A stretch of 64,000 nt of DNA. Origin: Boswellia sacra. Its lineage: Eukaryota > Streptophyta > Magnoliopsida > Sapindales > Burseraceae. Under the pieces are notes generated by a model. That model did no database searches. It saw nothing but the letters and a program-made list of their open reading frames with translations, and was not told the DNA's origin. The stretch's first letter is position 1. Each line of letters begins with the position of its first letter. Both the position numbers and the translations under genes were made by a program. Where the stretch lies: positions 434,001 to 498,000 of the forward strand of contig SNVD02014553.1 in the NCBI GenBank assembly GCA_013180625.2, given 5' to 3'. This document shows positions 42,362-54,154 of this stretch, in pieces.

Positions 42362-44790
42362 TTATTCAGAAAATTGATAGATGCCTAAGGCCTTTCTTAG
42401 ATTTTCAAATCTTGTTGTATCCAATGCCTTAGTGAACAAGTCAACCAATTGTCTATCAGTGGAGATGTGTTCAATGTGTATCACCTTAGACTCTATAAGT
42501 TCCCTTATAAAATGGTATCTTATGTTAATGTGTTTTGTTCTAGAATGCTGAACAAGATTTGTGGAAATATTTATAGCACTAGTATTATCACAAAACACAG
42601 TTATAAGCTTTTGTTCAATACCATAATCACTCAATATTTGCTTCATCCACATATATTTGAGTAACAATAAAATAGTTAGATGCATGTTTGATAAACAAAG
42701 TCTTATCATTGCTACCTCTTTTATAACCTCTGTTGATCAAAAAGTTTGTCAACCTTTCATACCAAGCTCTAGGAGCTTGTTTTAAAACATATAAAGCTTT
42801 GTGCAATTTGTATACAAAATCGAGATGTTTAGGATCTTCAAAACCCTTAGGCTGTTCAACAAAGACTTTTTCATTAAGATAGCCGTTTAAAAATGCTGTT
42901 TTAACATCCATTTGGTATAACTTAAAATCAAGCAAACAAGCAATTGCAAGTAGTAATCTGATTGACTCAAGTCTAGCTACTGGTGTAAAGGTCTCATCAA
43001 AGTCTATCCCTTCTACTTGTGTGTAGCCTTGTGCAACTAGCCTAGCCTTATTTCTTACTACTTGTCCACTTTCATCAGTTTTATTTTTTGAATGTCCATT
43101 TAGTTCCAATGACATTTGCATTTTCTGGCCTAGGAACTAATTCCCATACTTCAGTTCTTTTAAACTGATTAAGTTCATCTTACATGGCTTGAATCCACAC
43201 ATCTTCTTTTAAGGCTTCTTTCACATTTTTTGGTTCAACTAAAGAAACATAACATGCAAATCTTACTTGATTTCTTACGTCTTCATCATGCCATCTGGTG
43301 TTCCAATGATAGAACTTGTTGGATGTGCCTTCTGAATCCATGTGGGTGGATGTTTCCTTTCATCTTCATTCCTGATTGAATTTCTGTTCAAATCTGAGTT
43401 GTCATTTGTTACAGTTACGTCGGGTGTAATAGCAGCTGTTTCCTCTTTCATAACAGAGTTATCTTTATTGTTGCTGTCTGAATCTGATTTCTCTGTATCT
43501 TCTGTGAAACTGGTTATGTTTTCCTCTTGTGAGTACTTTGCATAATCATCCAGATCATCAAATACTACGTTTGCAGATTCCATGACTGTCGCAGTTCTCA
43601 GATTGTAAACTCGAAATGCTTTGCTGTTTTGTACATATTTCACAAAGACTCCTTCATCACTCCTTGGATCTAATTTTTCTAACTGCTCTCTGTCATTTAA
43701 GATGTAACACCTGCATCTAAAAACATAAAAATTTTTCAAATTCGGTTTTCTAACTTTCAAATTTTCATAAGGTGTCTGGTTAGTGTCAGGTCGTAGAAAA
43801 ACTCTATTTGAAATATAGCAGGCAGTGCTTCTTACTTCAGCCCATAGCCTCTTGGTCAACTTTTTGCTATTAAGCATCACTCTAGCCATCTCTTGAAGAG
43901 TTCTATTCTTCCTTTCCACAATGCTATTCTGTTCAGGGGTTTTGAGAGCTAAAAATTCATGGTCAATTCCATGATATTTGCAAAAGTCAGCATAAATAAC
44001 ATTTTTGAACTCCTTGCCATGATCACTTCTTATTCTCACAATCCTTCCAATGTTCCTATTTTGCTTATTTTCAAGCTTAACACCAAGATTCCTGAAAGCT
44101 TCAAAAGTTTCAGATTTTTCTTTAATGAAATCAACCCAAGTATATCTAGAAAAATTATTCACACAAACAAATATGTATCTCTTACCTGTAATGCTTTCAA
44201 TTTGCATAGGACCCATAAGATCCATGTGAAGCAAATCAAGTATTTTGGATGTGCCAAGATGTGGATTTGATTTGTGTGAACTTCTAATTTTTTTTTTCCA
44301 ATTTGACATGGTCCACAAATTTCATTAACTTTGTCATCAAATTTAGGAACTCCTTTTACAGAACCTAAATTAGTTAATTTAACCAAGTCTTTGTAATTTA
44401 AGTGTCCTAATTTTTGATGCCACAATTCTAAATCCGAAATCCTAACTTGAAATGCAATCTTGACCAAATAACAATTATCCAAAGATCTATTACCTTCTAG
44501 AATGCATTTACCAAAATTATCTAAGACCATGCATTTGTTTTGTGTGAAATTAACAATATACTTATTATCACATATCTAACTAATACTAATAAGATTAGCT
44601 TTCAAACCTTCAACCAACAAGATATTTTGAAATTGGGTAGGCCTTTGACATTCAGAGTGCCTTTACCAATGATTTTATTCTTTGCTCTATCTCTATAGGT
44701 GATATTTCCTTCCCTGCATGCTTCAAAATTTGTTAAAAACTGTTTATTTTCAGTCATGTGCCTGGAATAGCCACTGTCAAAGTACCACAA
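42362..44790 (-). pseudogene. Sirevirus pol: protease, integrase, reverse transcriptase, RNase H (deleted and broken)
   Basis: In order on the minus strand: protease word WYFDSGYSRHMTENKQF (44790; the usual C of DSGC is Y), GAG-pre-integrase LWHQKLGHLNYKDLVKL (about 44435), and integrase with LLHMDLMGPM, IRSDHGKEF and PEQNSIVERKNRTLQEM (44280-43860; the three acidic residues are present). Reverse transcriptase follows with [31 protein letters not shown] and the catalytic start QIYVD (43055-42645). Straight after QIYVDE the sequence jumps to the RNase H end ([41 protein letters not shown]). The second D of YVDD, the RT thumb and the first part of RNase H are gone. Several stops also break the frame. 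Confidence 0.88.
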
Positions 44791-44862
44791 ATCGTTAGAA
44801 GATTGTTTAAGAGCAGTGAGAGCAACATGGCATACTGGCTTGTCTTTCTTAACCCATTACAG

Positions 44863-46593
44863 TTATGATTTTGGTAACAGTTTGAATAGTTTTGATCTTT
44901 TATGCAAAAGATTTAACAATTTAAAGCATCTAGACCTCATGTGTCCCTTTTTACCACAGAAATAACAAATTAGAATAAATTTTCTTACCTTTTCAGGACT
45001 GGATTTGAAAGAACTCAGAGGAGAAATAAATGTTTCATTACTCTTTGAACTAGGACTTGACCTCAAAGAGTTAAGTTCAGAATTTTTACTTGATGTTGAA
45101 GCTTTTACAAAAACTGTTTTTAATGAAGATGCAACATTACCTTCTGTATATCCCAATCCATGTTTATTGGAGTTGTCTCTTCCAAGACTCAAGACTTGAT
45201 CAAGTTTGGCTGCCCTAATTTTGAGTTGATCAATACACCTTTTGCTTTTAACCAGTTCTGTTGTAATTTTCTCAATATGTGCTGTTTTGTCTGTCAAGAC
45301 AGTCTTTAGTTCTGTGATATGGTTTTCAACATAAGATTTTTCACATTCCAGCACCTCAATCTTCTTTTTCAAGGTTTTGATTTCTTTTTTCTGATTCAGC
45401 CATTCACCATAGAGTGCATTATAAGTCTCCTGCAACTCTTCATAGTATTCTAAACCATCTTCTTCATCTGAATGATCAACACTGATTCTGAAATTTTTTG
45501 TTATGTCAGACATAACTGCTTTCCCTTTATCAGCAGCAGATGCTGTAAATGTAACAAAATTATTCATGCATTCTTGATCTTCTGAATCCAATTCTGATTC
45601 ATCACTCCATGTTGCTATCAGGCCTTCGTTCTTCTTCTTGAGATTAGCACATTTAGACTGAATATGCCCATAACTAGAACATTCATAACACTGAATCTGT
45701 CCTTTCTTATCAGGTTGTTTTGACTTCTTCTTGTCATTCTCTTTGTTAAACTTCCTGAATTTTTCTTCGTTTGAGTTTGATGACTTTCCCTGATTCTTTT
45801 TCTTGAAATTTCTTTTCATGAACTTGACATAATTTCTTGTTAGAAAAGTAATCTGTTTGGAATTAGTTTCATCAAGCTCATCATTAATCTCCTCATCAGA
45901 TTTTTCAATTTTAACATTGAATGCAATGCTTTTTCCTTTTTGCTTCCTAGGACTCTGATTTATTTCAAAGTTTTGGAGAATGCCAATCAATTTATCAACC
46001 CTCATCTCATCAGTGTTTTTAACTTCATCAATGGCTAAAATTTTAGGTTGAAATTTTTCTGGGACAGACCTAATTATTTTGCTAACAATTTCTGCATCAG
46101 TGAAAGTTTTTCCATGCAAATATGCAGAATTTGTGACGTGACATATCTTAGAGTAAAATTCAAAAATTGACTCATCTTCAAGCATCATCAAATTTTTAAA
46201 TTGAGAATTTATTCTCATCAATTGAGATCTTTTAACAGATGCGATACTTTCATGTTTTACCTCAAGTATGTCCCATGCTTCTTTGGCCACTTTGCATCTA
46301 GAAATCTATCTGAAATTGTTTAAGTCCACTGCTGCAAAAATTGCATTAAGAGCCTTTGAATTCTAGCTGGAACGTCGTTATTCTTCATCAGTCCATTCAT
46401 CCTCAAGTTTGGGTTTGGAGTCACCAAAAGCATTCAACTTTGTTGGCGGTGTTCATCCTTTAAGCACACTAGTCTATGCCCTATCATCAAGAGATTTGAT
46501 ATACATCATCATTCTAACCTTCCAATATGAGTAATTACTATCATCAAGAATAGGTGGTTGTGTTCCGAATCCTCCATTGCGAATAAACTCCAT
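44863..46593 (-). pseudogene. Sirevirus gag (broken near the start)
   Basis: It begins MEFIRNGGFGTQPPILDDSN at 46593, then shows several stops (around 46530, 46380 and 46310). It is open from 46290 to 44863, about 475 codons. Two CCHC knuckles are intact: CYECSSYGHIQSKC (about 45690-45650) and CYFCGKKGHMRSRC (about 44970-44930), separated by a long acidic and coiled-coil region. The N-terminal stops mean that no complete Gag is made. Confidence 0.85.
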
Positions 46594-46642
46594 CGTTCCA
46601 AATCAATGTGATCGTTTTCTTCACTTGTCTATCAGTGAACCT

Positions 46643-46654
46643 GCTCTGATACCA
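46643..46654 (-). other. Primer-binding site of the Sirevirus
   Basis: TGGTATCAGAGC on the minus strand, two bases after the 5' LTR, is complementary to the 3' end of initiator tRNA-Met. Confidence 0.85.
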
Positions 46655-46656
46655 AT

Positions 46657-47521
46657 TATTAGTTCTGGAAGTATGCAGTTATAAGAAATATAACAATAAA
46701 CTGTAAAGTAAATCGGCACAGGAGGATTTTTATGTGGTTCGGTTATAAAAACCTACATCCACGGATAACTATAGAGCTGTAATTCACTAAGTTCTTGTCT
46801 GTACAATCTTTAGGATCTTTTACAGTACTAACTCACTCTCACACACTGACATAATCTTTGTAAAACAAAATCTCGTCAATATCTTAAACTCTAGTGACAC
46901 TGCCCACTCCCTGTCACAGATAACTTAACAACACACTGTTAAGTTATACATAACAACGATATTTGACGCTGAATTACATAAACACTTAACTCGCAAGTTA
47001 TCCCAAGTGTCTATTAACTGACACAGACCTAATCAACAATTCATGCACAATTTTTATCTCTCATACATGAATCAAAGACTCATAAAATTAAATCAAAGAA
47101 GCATTCCTATTTGCGTTAAAGCTCTCCTATTTAATTCTTGGAATGCCAAAACCTAGACTCACATAACACACCATATAATCAGCATGCCCAGTTATGTAAA
47201 AATAACTTTGTATATATAGTGGTATGCCTAGACTTAGAATCCTGTAAAAATTCTAATCAAAATCATATTAGGATAAGGAGAAATATAATAGGAAGAGATA
47301 TAATTAAACTCCTAAAGGAATTAGGACACAAATAAATAGTCTCCTATTTTAATTAGGATACAAGAAACAATATCCTAATCTAAGGAGATATTTATTGTAA
47401 ACCAAATACTTCCTTAATATACTTCTAGAAACAGTAAAATAAGAAACAAAATCATATTCTAGTTTTATCACAGGTAGGACAAAATTCATCATGTGCATGG
47501 CACATGCCATTGACACCAACA
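46657..47521 (-). repeat. 5' LTR of the Sirevirus
   Basis: It pairs with 38140-39015. The base pair at its inner edge is TA instead of TG (46657-46658), a point mutation. The LTRs differ at many positions and by small indels, so the insertion is not recent. Confidence 0.88.
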
Positions 47522-47645
47522 ATAAACTTCAAGAATCATGTGTTTTTTTTTTTTTTTACTTTTTCATAGAATTTCTAAAGTTTATATGTATTTTCCTGAA
47601 CTTTGTGTTGAAAAAAAAAAACTAGATGCATGCCATGCATTTAAT
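47522..47645. mobile_element. Right arm of the palindromic MITE split by the Sirevirus
   Basis: Reversed, this arm reads ATGCATGGCATGCATCTAGT, T-run, AAAGTTCAGGAAAATACATATAAACT, the counterpart of 38056-38139. An additional inner repeat (ATAAACTTCAAG at 47523 and AAAGTTTATATG at 47578) marks the tip. Confidence 0.5.
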
Positions 47646-49079
47646 GTATTATAGCATTACCCCTAAAATTAAAAGAAAAGAACAAAAGATAATACATATA
47701 AGAAATCCAAGTATAAAGTTTGCGAGCGATTATGGTGGTGCCGGTGATGTCATTGGATCTACCAAGTTTATGGCGGCGTGGTGAAGGCTCTTTCCAACCC
47801 TCCTTTTTATTTTTCCAAAAAAAAATGATTTTCAAATTTTTGAAATAAATTTAATTTTATAATATATAAACTAAATAATTAATTATCTAATTTTAAAAAT
47901 TTAATTTAAGGATTTTTTTTGGATTTATATTATCTTTGAGGAAAAAAATTGATATTTTGGTTTACTCAAAATCAACTTCCAAAAATAAGATTTTTAAAAG
48001 TTGATTCCTACTTATTTTTACAATCTAATATAAAATAGATTCTTGAAACAGACAATTAGTTTTCAAAGAGTTTATCAGACACCATAATAATTACTGTTAG
48101 TAGTAGAATCCAAAAGCTGCAACAATAATATCAAATGCACTCTTACTCTTTGATGAAAGGCAATTAGGAATGGATGTGTTATGTAGTAAAGCGAAAAGCT
48201 TACATAGCTATTAATGTAAATTTCTAAAATGAGATAAGAAAATGCCAGGAAATTTAAGGAAGCACTTGCCAGGTTTTAACTCGTCTCTTAATTTCTCCAA
48301 GGACTCCAAAAAGTCCGCATGCCTTCTTGCCTGCCATGCCAATTGAATCATCTCCTTTCTAGTTTTGTCATGTCCGTGGACTAACTTGTTGAAGCTACGT
48401 ACTAATCAGTCACCTCTTCAAAGTGAGAATGGTTTGCTATTAGGATGTTACCCCACAAAATAGAAGCACACATTTTGGGACTCTAGATATTCTGCAGCCA
48501 TTAAGAAAATAATAAGCCATAGGAGGTAAATTGGTACAAAAATAAGCCTTTCTTATGGCCAACACGCAAACAACCGACCTTGTAGCCAACCTCTCTCAAG
48601 AACCTTCCAATTTGTCTCCCCATAAATCAAAGAAATTAAACACTATCTTTACCTTCCGTATATATGTAAACAATAATTACACAATAACATTCACATGATC
48701 CAAACAAAACCTAGATAACTAAAGATCCAAAAAAAAAAAAAAGAAATTAACCTATGAATCAACTCAACCACTCAAATTAAAAAATAACATTAAACATCTA
48801 ATTTTCTATAGGGCACAATCCAATTAAAAATAACAAAAATAATAAAACGTAAAAGAGGCATCGACATTAAATTTTGTAGTTTGTCAGCTATCAAATAAGA
48901 TCTAACTTTAACCCAACTTTAAGATTTAAAGAAATAGTAAAGTATGTCATAGAATCTTTATACTGTCTTCAGTTTACGAAAGAACAATTAAATAATAAAA
49001 AATCATCAATAATTGACTAATAAATTAAGCTATATTTAACGAACACTTTCTTTAGAAACTCGAAGAAAATCAAAGATCT
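47646..49079. other. Anonymous AT-rich intergenic sequence
   Basis: No gene, terminal repeat or conserved motif was recognised. Confidence 0.3.
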
Positions 49080-49290
49080 AAAAAGGTCAAGCTTACAGAA
49101 AAAGTATTTTGTAATGCCCTAGTCAATTGTTGGATATTTGTCCATTTTAACCACACAATTCCTCACGGTTTTGCTCTTGGGTTTCACAATAAACAAGACT
49201 TTCAATAGCTTAAGAAGCTCACAGGTATTTAATTTATTTTGACTTACCTTTTCTTAGCAATGTGGGATGTCAAGTTTTTTCCTTTTTTCT
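49080..49290. repeat. Interspersed plant repeat fragment
   Basis: The words TTGTCCATTTTAACCACACA, CCTCACGGTTTTGCTCTTGG and GCAATGTGGGATGTC belong to a sequence that recurs in many dicot genomes as part of LTR-like repeats. No edges are visible. Identification rests on memory of these words. Confidence 0.3.
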
Positions 49291-51129
49291 CTAAAAAAAA
49301 AATTCAGGTATTACATATTTGATTCAGAACATAACAAGAACAGCAACAACAAAATAATAACAGTAATTATTGGCATAGCTAGAAAGTTATTTTCAGGGGC
49401 TAAATTTTTTCTTTAAATTCATAAGCCTCGATGTTACAAAAATATCTTATTAACTAAAAAAATATAATTAAGGAGATATAATGAACATTATAATTTAAAT
49501 TTAAATTCAATGTTGAAAATGAAACAAAATTATGTTCAAACTTGCTTCGTTAATTTTATTCTATTTTGAAAAATAAATAAACAAAAAAATAAGATAAGAA
49601 TTAATATAACACCTAAATATAAAATAAATAATAAAAAGTAATTGAGAGAACAGATTTATAAAAACAGTGAAGATAGTAAGAAAAGCCTAGAATTTGGAGG
49701 TGTGTGAAGTGTGGAGAGGTATAAATTTATATAGGTTGAGTTGGAGGAAGTTATTATTTTAGTAGTAATTTTATGGTAGTGGATGAAAAGAGAAAACTGT
49801 TATTCTAACAAAATTTAAGTAGAAGAGGAGAAAAAGAATTGTTTTAATAAACACCTATAAGATAAAAATTGGAAAGTTTAATATGGCACAGAAATTTTGA
49901 TGAGAGTTTTGAAAGAGTGTGTATAATTATGGAAATGAAATTGATATGAAACTATTTTTAGAATTCTCTTTTTTTTTTTTTTCCAATTGAAACTCATATC
50001 TTAAAGGACTTATTTTAACAAATTTTCTTTTTCCAGAATTTTTGGGGTATGATTGTGTTTGTAGTTTCACTCATGGAAATTACGCTGGTTGATCAATTTT
50101 AGCTTACATATTATTTAATTATTTGTATAGAAGACACTTACCTAGTGTCGATTCCATCAAGTGTCTACTATTCAGAGTACAAGCCTTACTATTATATTTT
50201 GAGATTGATCAAGACTCTTTATAAGGTCGTTCATGTGTTTGAAGCTTCCTGCTTGTAGTTGCAGGCACATCCGTCGGTTTGTGGTTTGTAGTCGTGACTT
50301 AACATAGGATTTCTCTCCATCTCTTGGTATATGTATTCTTGGCATAAAGAACTTTGTAGTCCTTATATAAGAACGTCGTAAATATTGATATGTTGTCATC
50401 ATAGGAGGTTTTCCGTTTTATTATTCTTGTTCTTATTGTTATTGTTATTGTTATTATTATTTTACGTTTTTGCTCACACATTCATCATATTCAAAAACGA
50501 AATCTCTCAATTTGATTGTTGCAGAGTCAACTTTCATGTTTTCTGGAAGGTTGACATCATGGAAATGTTTATCTATGTCATCTAACTGCTGAAAAATCCG
50601 ACTAGGAGAACATGCATTCAATTGAAGGTAGAAACCTCAAAAGTTTCAAGATAGTACTCCTTCAAAATTTTTCTCATGAAATGCCTGAATTTCAATTCCA
50701 ATTTCAAATCCGACAACACTTTAAAAAAAAATCGTAAGTGCTAAATTGAAAGAAAATGAATCCTAACCACCTGCCAACTTAACCTACTAACTTATTCCTT
50801 TGATAGTGACCAACCATTCAATGTCTGATTATATTACTTAACAGCTTGTGCGCCTCACGATTCACGTTTAACTAGCTAATTCATTTAAATATATAATATA
50901 TTTTGTTAAGTATAGCAACAAATACAAATGAGTTAGTTAAGACGTGTTTGTATTCAAACGAGGTTCTGAAAAAGTATAAATATCTACAACTATGCTATTA
51001 TATCTACCCCCACCGTCCCAAAAGTTTGAGCTGATTTCTCGCGAGCTCGTCTTATCTGGCCAATTGGGAATATGTTTACGTTACAAAGCAATTAACAATG
51101 AATATTCAATTTAGTTGCCAAATTAATAA
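49291..51129. other. Anonymous AT-rich intergenic sequence with a microsatellite
   Basis: A (TTATTG/TTATTA)n run lies at 50425-50462. No other structure is supported. Short open frames on both strands cross the microsatellite and are not believed. Confidence 0.3.
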
Positions 51130-51670
51130 TATATATAAGATCAATGATTCATCTACTAGTCAATCTCATCGATGATGCATCTTCCAGTCAGCGCTTCGCT
51201 TCAGCTAAAATTTCTGTTGACAGCTAATTAAATAACGACAAAGAGTTACCTTTCCGAGGAAATAACAAATCTTTTACGTTCGGAATGCTACTTCAATTAT
51301 CACATCTTTATTTCCTGGAATTAATGAATTCAAAAACTAAAATTTAAAAATTATTGGTGAGAATTTGCAACAATTATCTTTAATTTTAGATTGTATTACG
51401 GAATGATTTAGATTTCTCTGACGTGTTGCGTGGAGATATAATACGGGAAAAAAAAAATTTTAAGCCTCCCTTAGTTTTGTGTAATAATAGGGTTTTTAAA
51501 ATTTTTTAATATAATTAGTAGAATTTGATTATCAATGAAACCAATATGTTTTTCAATCACATCGATGTGCTTTAACAACCAACCATTGTCCAGCTATAAC
51601 TATTTTAGCTATAAAATTTTCTTAGATTAATTTCTTAAATTTAAATTTATTTATTTGAAGATAATCATAA

Positions 51671-51960
51671 TGGGGTAATATCACTATCTGCCCCTATGAT
51701 TTAGCATAATATCATATGAAAAACATGTTTAGAGAATATATCAGCATGACCCTAAATATTTACATTTTTTGTGTCATACAAGTCCATTTGGATAGACCTA
51801 AATGATACAAAAATAATAGACATGTATGATACAAAAATACATGTTTGATAGACCTAGATGACAAAAATACAAATATTTAGGGTTATTTTGATATATTTTC
51901 CAAACTGCTTTTCACCCAATATTATGCCAAACCGTATAGGAGTTTAGTGATATTAACCCT
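51671..51960. mobile_element. MITE, 290 bp, with 8-bp target duplication and empty site elsewhere in the window
   Basis: The left end TGGGGTAATATCACT and the right end (reversed AGGGTTAATATCACT) start arms of about 95 bases (also AGCATAATAT, GAAAATATATCA and AACCCTAAATATTT-like words). AATCATAA flanks both sides (51663-51670 and 51961-51968). The duplicate block A1 has a single AATCATAA at 32824-32831 and no element. Eight bases suggest a hAT relative. Confidence 0.85.
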
Positions 51961-52772
51961 AATCATAATTGTATATTGTTAAGATAATTAGAATATATTA
52001 AATTAATTATTTAACTGTATATAATATTTTTATATTAAAAGACACAATTTTTAAATTAAATTTATTAAACACATATATATTTTTAAAAATTTAAAAATTT
52101 AAAATAAAGTTATTAAACAATTGTAAGTTTTTTTTTACAAAGCTTATTTAACCTTTTATTATATATCTTTCTTTAACTAAGTAAAAGATAAATGTAACAC
52201 GATTAGGAATACAAATTATTATTTATAATAATTAACATTAACTTTTATATTTTTACCCCCTAATAATTTTGTGTTACGTATATGAAATAATTAAGACAAT
52301 TTAGCCCAAACTTCTATATTAAATTTATGTCTTAAATGATGTGAAATTAATTTAATGATTGTCAAATAGATTATATAATGACATGATAATTTCAAATCAA
52401 TGCTCTATCTTTTGACATGTATGATTTAACATTACAAAAAAAAAAAAAGAATCACAATGTAGAATAATAACTTTGCAGCATATTGGCCGCCAGGGTATAA
52501 ATACATCGATTGTAATCTAAGATTAATCAGCTGCAGTCCATTAGATGCATAAATCTGAAGCATATAAAAATTGTACGAAATCATATAAAGTTAGAAACGT
52601 ATTTACAAATAAACTAGTAAGAGATTATAATAAAAAGTTGTTTTCAACACTACTATTATTAGCAAAAAAGTTGCATATAAAAATTGTTTTCACCGGACAA
52701 GTCCACCAAAATTTGCCAAAACCCTAAACAATTAGACTTCGTACTTTTCCGAACAATGAAATGAATTCTAAT

Positions 52773-54097
52773 TAGACATGTAAAAAGGGATAAGCCGAGC
52801 ACGAGCACGACACAGATCCAGTAAGAAATCATATAATACGAATATGACACGGATACAAATACTGTAGCGATATGGTACAATACGAAATGAGGATTAGACT
52901 AGATTGGGCTTAAAAGTTTGGTACGATGGGTTGTGCCAGCACGAAGCATAATAAGCACAAATATGGGCGAATTAGCACGGTTACTTTTTTAATTCGTTTA
53001 ATAAAATAAATCCATTTTGAGTTAAAAGAAATAAATAAATAAATCATTGGATTTAAATGAACATATCAATGGACCAAGTTACTTTATTGTAATGGTATAG
53101 CAATTAAGAGTAATGCTACTCTTACAAACTACTTATACAAACTCACCCATACAAACTGACGTGGCCTAATATGATTTGATAAATAAATGCAGTGATTTTA
53201 TAAATATATATTAATAATAAATGACATTAATTAACATAGGTGATGTGGCGATCACATAGGGATACCACATCAGTTTGTATGTGTGAGTTTGTATAAATAA
53301 TTTGTATGAGTAGCATTACTCAGCAATTAAACGTCCAAGCAAAATTTATTTTCTTTCCTTAATTTCTATTTATCTCTCATGCCCTTTATAATCTTAGTTT
53401 ACTTGGTCATACATTCTTATTTCATTCCTTCCCATAAATCTCTATCTTTTTCTAATTTATCTCATATGAACCCATTTTCAATAAAAAGAAACGATACAAA
53501 ATGAGTCTTAACTCAAATGATGAAATATATTTGAAGAATTGTATTTTTAGTTTAAATTATTAATAAAGAATTCATTTTTTTAAGAAATTGACAAGTATAT
53601 TTATATTTATTTAACTAAAATTGTAAGATGTTTACTTTAAACAAAGCAAATAAAATAGTTTTTAACAATATAGTAATAATAGATAAAAATAGTTTGAAAC
53701 TGTTATTTATAAATTCTTTAAAAAATTTAGATTATTAAAAAATTTAATTTGATTTTAAAGATAAGCCTATTTTTCTTAAAAGAGATGTTTATGGCTCCTA
53801 AATAAGAGATTAATTAGTCTTTTTAAGATAGGTCATTTTAATAAAAATTTAAAAGTTAAAAACAAAAAATTTTTATATGTATTTTTTACTCATTGAGACC
53901 AAATATGAAACAACACAGTCCTAAACATGACACGATTCATTTAAGTATGTCTAACGAACCGTGCTGGATCTTCAAAAACTTTATAATGCTAGATACGGTA
54001 AGAGATAAAATATTATTCGTACAGAACTAAATACACTAAATACGATACTAATAATATTATAAACTTAAAATTTTTAATGGTACGTTTCCCATGTCTA
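52773..54097. mobile_element. Non-autonomous hAT-type element, 1.3 kb
   Basis: The ends TAGACATG and CATGTCTA are inverted (TAGACATGTAAAAAGGG against TAGACATGGGAAACG). The flanks ATTCTAAT (52765-52772) and AGTCTAAT (54098-54105) agree in 7 of 8 bases. Block A2 lacks the element at the corresponding point (about 5168). The inside shows further palindromic words around CGAGCACGAGCACGACAC and CACGATTCATTTAAG but no ORF. A younger MITE (53108-53321) sits inside it. Confidence 0.8.
53108..53321. mobile_element. MITE, 214 bp, Mutator-like 9-bp target duplication
   Basis: The ends GAGTAATGCTACTC and GCATTACTC belong to arms of about 58 bases with few mismatches (ACAAACTCACMCATACAAACTG in both). AGCAATTAA occurs perfectly on both sides (53099-53107 and 53322-53330). 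Nine bases are typical for Mutator-related elements. Confidence 0.9.
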
Positions 54098-54154
54098 AGT
54101 CTAATCCATGTAGTGGCCATTAGGGATTGCCTTCAGATTGAGCAATAACAAGGT

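Larger units (their letters stand above)
38140..47521 (-). mobile_element. Ty1/copia element of the Sirevirus type with env-like ORF
   Basis: Two LTRs of 876 and 865 bp (38140-39015 and 46657-47521) enclose, on the minus strand, primer-binding site (46654-46643), gag (46593-44863), pol (44790-42362), an env-like ORF (41522-39603) and a polypurine tract (39031-39016). Both outer edges carry ATAAACT (38133-38139 and 47522-47528), a 7-bp direct repeat where copia usually leaves 5 bp. The gene order with an extra ORF between pol and the 3' LTR, the two zinc knuckles in gag and the protease word DSG.SRHMT identify the Sirevirus group. Pol is disabled by stops and by an internal deletion. Confidence 0.9.

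Noticed and set aside
50385..50585. 66-codon plus-strand frame
   Set aside because: Runs through a TTATTG microsatellite (leucine run); not a gene.
51005..51035. Stowaway-like edge CTACCCCCACCGTCCCAAAA
   Set aside because: No inverted partner or TA duplication found nearby.
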